From Bacillota bacterium (GTDB taxonomy: Bacteria; Bacillota; Clostridia; Peptostreptococcales; Anaerovoracaceae): a stretch of DNA of 13,158 nucleotides. The stretch covers positions 1-13,158 of the forward strand of contig JAQSXD010000049.1 of assembly GCA_029266295.1 (NCBI GenBank). Direction: 5' to 3'. Both the position numbers and the translations under genes were made by a program. Positions within the stretch are counted from its first letter, which is position 1, and each line of letters starts with the position of its first letter. This document shows positions 1-6,563 of the stretch, one piece after another. Below the pieces are notes generated by a model. The model saw nothing but the letters and a program-made list of their open reading frames with translations, did not search any database and was not told the origin of the DNA.

Positions 1-1
1 G

Positions 2-583
2 GTAGCCTGCAAGATGGAAAATCAGGTGGCTCTCGGCTCAAACCGGATCACCGTACGGGAAGTGGGCCCAACGGGCACTTATCCGGATATTCAGATGTAC
101 TTTTTGCCATCCATGTGTCAGCAGTGCGCAGATCCCACCTGTGTGAATGTCTGTCCTACCGGCGCCTGCTATAAAAACAGCAGCGACGGTGTTGTTCTCA
201 TCAATCAGGATCAGTGCATCGGATGTCTTAGCTGTAAAAATGCCTGTCCTTACGAATTGAATACCTACAAGAAAGAGCATCGAGTCATGGATAAGTGTAC
301 CCTGTGCCTCCATCAAAGAGAAGAAGGAGAAAAACCTGCCTGCGTAAAAAATTGCTCCGGACGCGCTTTAATGTTCGGAGATATCAATGACCCCGAAAGC
401 GAGATATCCGTCAAGCTGAGAGAAGCAGGAAGCGAAAATGTGCATAGCCTCAGGGACTTCGGCAACGGTCCCTCAGTTCGTTATATCCTGCTAAAGGCCA
501 AATGGCACGACGTACTTCCTCAGGAATGCAGTCATCTGAAAAGCAGGCATGAGCGGAAGGAAAAGAAGGATGGTGAACGATAA
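2..583 (+). CDS. 4Fe-4S ferredoxin-type electron-transfer subunit of a molybdopterin oxidoreductase (DmsB/PhsB/NrfC-like), 5' end cut by the window
   Basis: The reading frame is open to the left edge: codons from base 2 read V-A-C-K and run straight into the ATG at 14, so that ATG is internal. Counting that Met as residue 1, three cysteine clusters are complete: C35-C38-C43-C47, C68-C71-C74-C78 and C95-C98-C110-C114. The Cys at bases 8-10 fits the end of the first cluster, giving the usual sixteen cysteines of the DmsB/PhsB/NrfC family. These subunits hold four [4Fe-4S] clusters and pass electrons to or from a molybdopterin catalytic subunit, which would be expected upstream but is not visible. 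The charged tail after about residue 165 resembles no anchor. The next gene starts directly after the TAA stop with no gap, so co-translation is likely. The family call is firm; the substrate of the enzyme is unknown. Confidence 0.9.
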   Translation, partial: VACKMENQVALGSNRITVREVGPTGTYPDIQMYFLPSMCQQCADPTCVNVCPTGACYKNSSDGVVLINQDQCIGCLSCKNACPYELNTYKKEHRVMDKCTLCLHQREEGEKPACVKNCSGRALMFGDINDPESEISVKLREAGSENVHSLRDFGNGPSVRYILLKAKWHDVLPQECSHLKSRHERKEKKDGER

Positions 584-2377
584 ATGAATGCAAGATCATT
601 TTATTTAGACCTCATGGAAAACAGAGAAAAGCTGTACCGCTTTCTCAGCAGCATCTATCAAAAGGAAGTTGATCGTGCGCTTCTTACGCAAATGAAGGCC
701 ATGACGTTCCCCTCCGAAGCAGAAGCGCCTTCCCTCACGGAAGGCTACCGGATGCTCAAAGATTATCTGGATCAGATTGACGAACGAAAGGCTCGCATTC
801 CCGAGGATGAGGTAACCGATCTGGCTGCAGACTATGCAAAGATTTTTCTGGCTGCGGGAATCTCTCAGGGCTCAGCGGCATTCCCCTATGAATCGGTGTA
901 CACCAGTCCTGAAAGAATCATCATGCAGGATGCATGGGAAACCGTGCGAAAGCTTTACGAGTCTGTCGGACTTATTAAGAACGTCGAAACTTCTGGGCTT
1001 TTTGAGGACCACATCGCACTTGAGCTTGAATTTATGGCGTTTTTATGCGAGGAATCCCACCGCGACCCGGACTGCAGTGACTGGCTGATCAAACAGCGTG
1101 AATTTCTGCGGGATCATCTCCTGAATTGGGTTCCATCCTTTACTGCCGATGTGAATCAATACGCTGACACTGCCTTTTACAAGGGCATCGCAAAGATCAC
1201 CGAAGGCTTCCTCCGGTTTGACAAAGAGATCCTAGCGGGCATCAGTGCTCCATTTGATGAAGAAAGAATAGAGAACCAAAATGAAGTGGGTGAAACTGCT
1301 TTTTCCCTGAACCCGGAAAACATGGATCAAATCCTTCAGGAGCTGAAAAAGGAATACAGGATCTTCGCACCGAAACGCTACGAAAAGCGCGGTGCGAAAA
1401 GCAGTTCGGATTTGATTCGCTACGGGGAAATCAATTCGGTGCAGGAAATCGTCCATGAGAGTCAATCGGATTTTTCACCGAAGGAAATCTACTATCCCAT
1501 CACCCAGACGATGATCCGATTCCAGGAAAATCAGAGCATCGAAGAACCTTCTGCTGATTCCAGAGGTGTTTTGATCTTTGCCCGTCCCTGCGACATCAAC
1601 GGAATCAAACGGCTGGACAACATCTTTCTGGAAAACGGCGGCCATGGTGACATCTACTATGAGCGGCTGCGGGATAAGGTTCGATTTATCATGATGGAAT
1701 GCGGCGGCGGCTGGGACGACTGCTTCTGTGTTTCCATGGGAACAAATAAAACCGAGGATTACAGTATGGCAATCAGATTTGATCAGAAGAATCTCCTTGT
1801 TTCTGTAAAGGATCAAGCCTTTGATCCCTATTTTTCAGGAGAAAAATCCAACGAATTTACGGACGAAAATACGAAGGTTACCCCTGAGAACGTGGATTTT
1901 ACACCTCAGTTTGTCACCTCGAATAAGAAGAAGGTTCGGCTACCCAAAATCCAGAATCGCCAGCAGCTGAAAAAGGCAAGCGATCTGGAATTCTGGAAGG
2001 AATTCGACGAACAATGTATTGGCTGCGGCGGCTGCAGTGCTGTCTGCGGAACCTGCAGCTGTTTCGATACCGTTGACATCATCTACGATGAAACCAGCTC
2101 TGATGGCGAACGGCGCAGGGTCTGGTCCTCCTGTATGCTGGATACCTACACCATGACAGCCGGAGGCAGCCGATTCCGGAAAACGCCGGGAGCCAACATG
2201 AGGTTTAAAACCCTTCACAAGGTGTACGATTACAACCTCCGTTTCGGAGACGAAGAGCACATGTGCGTAGGCTGCGGACGATGTGATCGGAGATGTCCAA
2301 AAGAAATCTCCTTTTTTGATATCATCTGCAGGTTGTCAGAAGAACTAGAATACCGGAACAGGAAGGTGGAACGATGA
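584..2377 (+). CDS. TorD-family molybdoenzyme chaperone fused to AsrA-like 4Fe-4S protein
   Basis: This 597-residue protein joins two families normally encoded separately. Residues 1 to about 225 are TorD/DmsD-like (molybdoenzyme assembly chaperones). They show the helical motif around Y84-x-x-x-F88, the PYESVY stretch at 101-106 and the DHIALELEFMAFL stretch at 142-154. Residues about 245-597 are AsrA-like, the iron-sulfur subunit of anaerobic sulfite reductase and of group 3b hydrogenases. They show the RPCD motif (334-337), further cysteines C373, C380 and C382, then two ferredoxin-type sets, C478-C481-C484-C488 and C561-C564-C567-C571. AsrA proteins are usually about 330-350 residues, so the N-terminal part is a real addition. 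One frame runs through both halves with no internal stop. The start ATG follows the preceding stop directly, with AAGGA upstream inside that gene. The 3' end overlaps the AsrB-like gene by four bases (ATGA). Inference: the protein helps assemble a molybdoenzyme and also carries electrons to it. Confidence 0.88.
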   Translation: MNARSFYLDLMENREKLYRFLSSIYQKEVDRALLTQMKAMTFPSEAEAPSLTEGYRMLKDYLDQIDERKARIPEDEVTDLAADYAKIFLAAGISQGSAAFPYESVYTSPERIIMQDAWETVRKLYESVGLIKNVETSGLFEDHIALELEFMAFLCEESHRDPDCSDWLIKQREFLRDHLLNWVPSFTADVNQYADTAFYKGIAKITEGFLRFDKEILAGISAPFDEERIENQNEVGETAFSLNPENMDQILQELKKEYRIFAPKRYEKRGAKSSSDLIRYGEINSVQEIVHESQSDFSPKEIYYPITQTMIRFQENQSIEEPSADSRGVLIFARPCDINGIKRLDNIFLENGGHGDIYYERLRDKVRFIMMECGGGWDDCFCVSMGTNKTEDYSMAIRFDQKNLLVSVKDQAFDPYFSGEKSNEFTDENTKVTPENVDFTPQFVTSNKKKVRLPKIQNRQQLKKASDLEFWKEFDEQCIGCGGCSAVCGTCSCFDTVDIIYDETSSDGERRRVWSSCMLDTYTMTAGGSRFRKTPGANMRFKTLHKVYDYNLRFGDEEHMCVGCGRCDRRCPKEISFFDIICRLSEELEYRNRKVER

Positions 2378-3165
2378 TGAAGAATATTATGATGCCGGAG
2401 CCTCATGAAATTTTGAGCGTACTGAAAGAAACACAGGCAGAATATACCTTCCGGGTGGCTTGTGATTCGAAACCCCTGCATGGACAATTTTTCATGCTCT
2501 CCATACCGAAAATTGGAGAAGCACCCATATCCGTCAGCGGAAAAGGTCCGGGCTATGTTGAATTCACCATCCGCAAGGTGGGAAGGCTCACCGAAGGAGT
2601 CTTCGGGCTTAAAGCCGGTGACACCATGTTTATGAGAGGACCCTACGGAAACGCATTTCCTGTGGAGCAGTTCGAGAATAAGAATCTGCTCGTCATCACC
2701 GGAGGAACGGGACTGGCTCCGGTCAGAACGCTGATCAATCATTTTTATGACCATCCCGAAATCTGCAAATCTGTTTATCTGATTTCAGGCTTTAAGGATG
2801 TGGACGCCGTGCTGTTTACCGATGATATCCGCCGGTTCAAGGATAAGTTCCATATGACTGCAACGCTGGACAATACTGCAGCACCAGGGTTTGAAACCGG
2901 CCTTGTCACAGAGCATATCAAGAAAATTCCCTTTCCATCCTTTGACGACTTCAATGTCGTTGTTGTGGGACCCCCTGTCATGATGCATTTTGCTGCAAGA
3001 GAGCTGATTGCAAACGGAGTGGATGAATCAAAAATATGGGTATCCTTTGAAAGAAAGATGTCCTGTGCCGTTGGCAAATGCGGGCACTGCAAAATCAATG
3101 AGACCTACGTTTGCCTGGAAGGCCCCGTATTTAACTATGTCAAAGCAAAAGAGCTGCTGGACTAA
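2374..3165 (+). CDS. AsrB-like FAD/NAD(P)-binding oxidoreductase with C-terminal 2Fe-2S cluster
   Basis: This 263-residue protein matches the AsrB/HydG family, which oxidises NAD(P)H through FAD and a [2Fe-2S] centre and hands electrons to an AsrA-type partner. A ferredoxin-reductase-like FAD domain fills roughly residues 1-100, with an RGPYGNAFP stretch. The nucleotide-binding domain begins near the TGGTGLAP motif. The cluster ligands C231, C236, C239 and C247 follow the C-x4-C-x2-C-x7-C pattern of this family. Length is normal for AsrB (about 270). The start overlaps the stop of the fusion gene (ATGA) with GGAAGG seven bases upstream; a second ATG at 2377 is possible. It is the last gene of the left operon and is followed by a terminator. 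No siroheme subunit (AsrC) follows, so true sulfite reduction is not supported here. Inference: it is the electron entry point for the molybdoenzyme implied by its neighbours. Confidence 0.88.
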   Translation: MMKNIMMPEPHEILSVLKETQAEYTFRVACDSKPLHGQFFMLSIPKIGEAPISVSGKGPGYVEFTIRKVGRLTEGVFGLKAGDTMFMRGPYGNAFPVEQFENKNLLVITGGTGLAPVRTLINHFYDHPEICKSVYLISGFKDVDAVLFTDDIRRFKDKFHMTATLDNTAAPGFETGLVTEHIKKIPFPSFDDFNVVVVGPPVMMHFAARELIANGVDESKIWVSFERKMSCAVGKCGHCKINETYVCLEGPVFNYVKAKELLD

Positions 3166-3209
3166 TGCGGCTATATAAGTTCAATAAGATTATTCTCAGT
3201 TTAAGATTT

Positions 3210-3245
3210 GCCGTAGGATTTTTTAGTCTTACGGCTTTTCTCTTT
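3210..3245 (+). terminator. Intrinsic terminator of the left redox operon
   Basis: GCCGTAGGA (3210-3218) pairs with TCTTACGGC (3227-3235) as a nine-pair stem with one G-T wobble and an eight-base loop. It is followed by the T-rich run TTTTCTCTTT. It lies 44 bases after the AsrB-like stop codon. Confidence 0.8.
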
Positions 3246-3247
3246 CC

Positions 3248-3380
3248 TAAGTATATTTCCCTGAAAGGATTTCCTGCTCCAGCTTGACGGGAAGCATTAT
3301 ACCTGACTGGATGGGCTGATTCAAAAGCTTGATATCAGCGTTTATCGCAATTCGGTTGTCCCCGGCATGAACCCATGATA
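3248..3380. other. Intergenic stretch without a recognisable gene
   Basis: Between the terminator of the redox operon and the promoter region of the ABC-F gene I see no convincing gene. A 63-codon minus-strand frame crosses it but starts inside the ABC-F ribosome binding site and has no ribosome site of its own. The whole gap from 3166 to 3436 is 271 bases. Confidence 0.5.
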
Positions 3381-3394
3381 AAATAGGATATACT
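3366..3394 (+). promoter_or_regulatory. Probable promoter of the ABC-F gene
   Basis: TATACT at 3389-3394 is a good sigma-A type -10 box, placed after the upstream terminator and about 43 bases before the ATG. The -35 box at the matching distance (3366-3371, CATGAA) is weak, so the call rests mainly on the -10 box and its position. Confidence 0.45.
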
Positions 3395-3403
3395 AATACG
3401 AAA

Positions 3404-3419
3404 GGCGGTATTGACCGCC
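3404..3419 (+). promoter_or_regulatory. Small perfect hairpin in the ABC-F leader
   Basis: GGCGGT (3404-3409) and ACCGCC (3414-3419) form a perfect six-pair GC-rich stem with the loop ATTG. It would lie in the 5' leader, seven bases before the AGGAG ribosome binding site (3427-3431) of the ABC-F gene. It has no T-tract, so it is not a terminator. It could affect ribosome loading or RNA stability; that is inference. Confidence 0.4.
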
Positions 3420-3436
3420 AGACATGAGGAGAAACC

Positions 3437-5293
3437 ATGCTTTTATCTGCAGAACATATATTTAAAAATTACGGCACCAAACAGCTGTTAAACGATGTAT
3501 CCTTCTATTTGAACGAACGGGATAAGGTTGGCATCGTGGGAATCAACGGTACGGGAAAAAGTACCCTGCTGAAAATCCTGGCCGGTGTGGAGCAGCCTGA
3601 CGATGGTGCTATTTCCCGCAACCCCAATTTACAAATATCGTTCCTTTCCCAGAACCCATCCATGAATGACGATTTCTCCATATTAGAACAGGTTTTTTCG
3701 GAATTCTCCTCCCAATTTCGGGAACTCCATGAATTTGAAGTGAAGGCAATGCTGACGAAGCTTGGCATTACGGATTACGAAGCAAAAATCGCCACTCTTT
3801 CCGGCGGCCAGAAAAAGCGCGTGGCCTTGTCATCGGCGTTGATTCACCCCTCGGATATTCTGATCCTGGACGAGCCCACCAACCATCTGGATAGCGACAT
3901 GGTCATCTGGCTGGAGCAATATCTGAGTCGTTATTCCGGCTGCCTTGTCATGATCACCCATGACCGATACTTTCTGGAACGGGTGGTCAATCGCATAACA
4001 GAACTGTCTCAGGGCAGTCTGTATACCTACGAGGCAAATTACTCAAAATTTCTGGAACTGAAAGCCCAGCGCTTTGAAATGGATCAGGCCAGCGAGCGAA
4101 AGCGGCAGGCCATCCTAAAGAAGGAATACCAATGGATCATGCGGGGAGCAAGAGCCCGGAGCACCAAGAGTAAGGGGCGAATCGACCGATACGAATCCTT
4201 GAAAGATCAGAGTGCTCCCGTATCAGAAAATGCAGTGCAGATGGCTGCTTTATCCAGCCGTCTGGGGAAGAAGCTCATTGAACTTCAGGAGATTACAAAA
4301 ACATTCGATGGCCGCACTGTCATTGACCGATTTTCCTATCAGATTCAAAGGAATGACCGAATCGGAATCGTAGGAAAAAACGGTGCTGGCAAGTCAACCC
4401 TGCTGAATATCATTACAGGAAAGCTGCAGCCGGATGCAGGCTCCGTTGAAGTCGGTTCCACCGTTAAGCTTGGCTACTTCTCTCAGGAAGGCCGGGAACT
4501 GGATTCGGGCCAGAGAGTCTTTGATTTTATCAGCGAAATTGCTGGAGAGGTCAAAACTTCAGAAGGAACGCTATCGGCTTCTCAGATGCTGGAACGGTTT
4601 CTCTTCCCACCGGATCTGCAATATTCCGTCATAGGAAAGCTAAGCGGAGGAGAACGAAGGAGACTCTATCTCCTGGGCATTCTCATCGCTGCGCCAAACA
4701 TCCTGCTGCTGGACGAGCCAACCAACGATCTGGACATTGAAACGCTGTCCATTCTGGAGGATTACTTGGAAACTTTCCCTGGGGCAGTCATCGCCGTTTC
4801 CCATGACCGCTATTTTCTAGACAAGGTTTCCACGTCGATCTTTGATGTGACCGGAGACGGGCGAATTGAACGGTATGCGGGAAATTACTCCGACTATTCG
4901 GAAAAGGCAGCTGCAGAAAAAAAGGCAACAGATAAGCAAGCAGCGGAAAAACAAGATTCGGGTAAAAAGAATCTATCCGTTTCAGCTGACTCCGGCTCCT
5001 CAGATTCTGACAACCACGGGCAGTCCACTGACTCCGGTTCCTCTCAAAGACCCAAGAAGGTGAAGTTCTCATTTAAAGAGCAGCATGAGTTTCAAACAAT
5101 TGACGAAGATATCGCCGCACTGGAGGCAAAAATCGCTGAACGCGGGAACGCCGCAGCAGAAGTTTCCAGCGACTATGAAAAGCTTCAGGTGGTAATGGAG
5201 GAGATAAAAGGTCTGGAAGCGGAGCTGGAAGAGAAAACGGAGCGATGGCTCTATTTGAATGAGCTTGCCGAAAAAATAAAAGAGCAGGGGTAG
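3437..5293 (+). CDS. ABC-F family ATPase, Uup/YfmR type translation factor
   Basis: This 618-residue protein has two nucleotide-binding domains and no membrane segments, the mark of ABC-F proteins, which act at the ribosome. Domain 1 has Walker A GINGTGKS (35-42), signature LSGGQ (121-125) and Walker B ending in LDEPTNHLD. Domain 2 has GKNGAGKS (313-320), LSGGE (402-406) and LDEPTNDLD. Between them, residues about 185-275 form the charged P-site-tRNA-interacting linker; the stretch RGARARSTKSKGR is typical of Uup and YfmR. A long tail follows: a charged and Ser/Asp-rich linker (about 488-540) and a predicted coiled coil (545-618), as in Uup. Length matches Uup (about 635). AGGAG lies five bases before the ATG. 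The known family role is relief of ribosome stalling; antibiotic protection is an alternative but the tail favours the Uup group. It has its own likely promoter and is followed by a second gene 25 bases downstream. Confidence 0.88.
   Translation: MLLSAEHIFKNYGTKQLLNDVSFYLNERDKVGIVGINGTGKSTLLKILAGVEQPDDGAISRNPNLQISFLSQNPSMNDDFSILEQVFSEFSSQFRELHEFEVKAMLTKLGITDYEAKIATLSGGQKKRVALSSALIHPSDILILDEPTNHLDSDMVIWLEQYLSRYSGCLVMITHDRYFLERVVNRITELSQGSLYTYEANYSKFLELKAQRFEMDQASERKRQAILKKEYQWIMRGARARSTKSKGRIDRYESLKDQSAPVSENAVQMAALSSRLGKKLIELQEITKTFDGRTVIDRFSYQIQRNDRIGIVGKNGAGKSTLLNIITGKLQPDAGSVEVGSTVKLGYFSQEGRELDSGQRVFDFISEIAGEVKTSEGTLSASQMLERFLFPPDLQYSVIGKLSGGERRRLYLLGILIAAPNILLLDEPTNDLDIETLSILEDYLETFPGAVIAVSHDRYFLDKVSTSIFDVTGDGRIERYAGNYSDYSEKAAAEKKATDKQAAEKQDSGKKNLSVSADSGSSDSDNHGQSTDSGSSQRPKKVKFSFKEQHEFQTIDEDIAALEAKIAERGNAAAEVSSDYEKLQVVMEEIKGLEAELEEKTERWLYLNELAEKIKEQG
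4986..5043 (+). repeat. Imperfect direct repeat encoding the Ser/Asp linker of the ABC-F protein
   Basis: CTGACTCCGGCTCCTC at 4986-5001 recurs at 5028-5043 with one mismatch. The 42-base spacing equals 14 codons, so the repeats are in frame and both encode DSGSS in the linker before the coiled-coil tail. Confidence 0.6.
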
Positions 5294-5318
5294 TCCTGCA
5301 ACAGAAAGGGTATTTTTA

Positions 5319-5759
5319 ATGAAACTATTAATCGATGCCGACGGCTGTCCCGTGGTGGACATCGCCGTTGGAATTGCAAAGAAACATAGACTTGAATGCC
5401 TCATCCTGTGTGATACATCCCATGTCTTTGAAAAGGAAGGAGCCTCTACGCTGATCTTTTCAAAAGGAGCTGACAGCGTGGATTTTGCTTTGGTCAATAT
5501 CGCTTCTTCCGGGGATATCGTCATTACACAGGACTACGGCCTTGCCGCCATGTGCTTGTCGAAGCAGGCTTTGGTGCTGAATCAGGACGGTAAGGAGTAC
5601 ACGGTCGAAAATATTGATGGGCTTCTCAGTTTCCGTCATACTGCAAAAAAAATCCGAAATGCAGGCGGTAGGCTCAAGGGGCCGTCAAAGCGCACTCCTG
5701 CTCAGGATGAAGCATTCAAGGCAGCTCTGAACCGCCTCTTAGCAGGTACGCTGACATAA
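5319..5759 (+). CDS. YaiI/YqxD family protein (DUF188, PIN-like fold)
   Basis: This 146-residue protein has the full length and motifs of the YaiI/YqxD family (DUF188): N-terminal DADGCPV (residues 7-13), a central GDIVITQDYGLA segment, and a C-terminal GRLKGPSKRT box. The conserved Asp residues at 7, 9, 49-50 and in ITQD resemble a PIN-like metal-binding nuclease site, but the family has no settled biochemical function. GAAAGGG lies about nine bases before the ATG. It starts 25 bases after the ABC-F stop and has no clear promoter of its own, so it is probably co-transcribed with the ABC-F gene. The next gene converges on it with a gap of 24 bases. Confidence 0.9.
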   Translation: MKLLIDADGCPVVDIAVGIAKKHRLECLILCDTSHVFEKEGASTLIFSKGADSVDFALVNIASSGDIVITQDYGLAAMCLSKQALVLNQDGKEYTVENIDGLLSFRHTAKKIRNAGGRLKGPSKRTPAQDEAFKAALNRLLAGTLT

Positions 5760-5776
5760 AACCGGCTGTCCCAGCC
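5757..5776 (-). terminator. Weak candidate terminator of the efflux operon
   Basis: On the minus strand, GGCTG-GGA-CAGCC (5776-5764) forms a five-pair stem followed by GGTTTTA. It lies just after the stop of the ABC ATPase gene and overlaps the stop codon of the convergent YaiI-family gene. The stem is short and the T-run brief, so confidence is low. No stronger terminator is visible in this 24-base gap for either strand. Confidence 0.35.
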
Positions 5777-5783
5777 TCCGCCC

Positions 5784-6563
5784 TCATCCCCCAATCTCTG
5801 CCATAGTCTGTGTGATCTTTCTGGTCCGTTCCGCTACGTTATCCCCCGTTATTTTATTCCCTAGATCTTTTGATAATCTCATTTCCCTGACGATCTTTCC
5901 ATCTCTCATAAAAAGTACCCGTTCTGTCTGGGCTGCAACTTTTGCATCGTGGGTGACAAGCAACACCGCCGTTCCCTCCCTGTTGATTTGTGTAAAAAGA
6001 TCCATAATCTCCTGTGATGATTTGGAGTTCAATGCTCCCGTTGGTTCGTCACCGAAAATAACCACAGGGTCGTTCATCAATGCCCGGCAGATGCCTGCCC
6101 TCTGAAGCTGACCGCCAGACACCTGCGTCATACCCCTTTCTTCAAGTTCCTCAATCCCTGTTTTCTTCATCAAGGCCCTGGCCTTCTCCTTGATTCCTGC
6201 TGCATTTTTCCCATTGTCCCGAAACGCCGGAAGTAGGATATTATCAAGCAGATTGAGATTTTTCAGCATGGCAGGCTGCTGAAAAACAAACCCCATCTTT
6301 CTTCTCAGCAAATCGGCAAACTCCTTTTCTTTGAGCCCGGACAGTTCCTGCCCTTCAAAGGTTACGCTGCCGCTGTCGATTCCGTCCATTCCGCTCAGTG
6401 CAAACAGCAGCGTCGATTTGCCGCAGCCGGAGGGCCCCATTACCGCCAGGAACTCTCCCTGGCCCACCGTAATGGATACACCATCCAATACATTTCGTTT
6501 TTCCTGCCCCTCGCCATAGGCTTTGATGATATTTTTCGCGATGATAATCTGCTTCATAAACAT
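5784..6563 (-). CDS. ABC transporter ATP-binding protein (MacB/LolD-like, FtsX-permease partner)
   Basis: This 259-residue ATPase has Walker A GPSGCGKS (43-50), the Q-loop at Q95, signature VSGGQ (148-152), Walker B FGDEPTGALN (170-179) and switch His205. The EPTGALN form and LLVTHD are typical of ATPases that work with FtsX-like permeases (MacB, LolD and antimicrobial-peptide resistance transporters). The start overlaps the stop of the permease gene (TAATG, sharing one base) and uses the AAGGAG in the last codons of that gene, so the two are translationally coupled. A second Met at residue 3 is a possible start. It is the last gene of the tetR operon. The cargo cannot be read from the ATPase. 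Confidence 0.92.
   Translation of the reverse strand: MFMKQIIIAKNIIKAYGEGQEKRNVLDGVSITVGQGEFLAVMGPSGCGKSTLLFALSGMDGIDSGSVTFEGQELSGLKEKEFADLLRRKMGFVFQQPAMLKNLNLLDNILLPAFRDNGKNAAGIKEKARALMKKTGIEELEERGMTQVSGGQLQRAGICRALMNDPVVIFGDEPTGALNSKSSQEIMDLFTQINREGTAVLLVTHDAKVAAQTERVLFMRDGKIVREMRLSKDLGNKITGDNVAERTRKITQTMAEIGG

Noticed and set aside
3247..3438. 63-codon minus-strand frame between the redox operon and the ABC-F gene
   Set aside because: It starts within the ABC-F ribosome site, has no ribosome site or promoter of its own, and runs across the promoter and leader hairpin of the ABC-F gene. I could not match it to a family.
5069..5524. 151-codon minus-strand frame across the ABC-F end and the YaiI-family gene
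   Set aside because: It is the reverse-strand shadow of two well-supported genes and shows no family motif or ribosome site.
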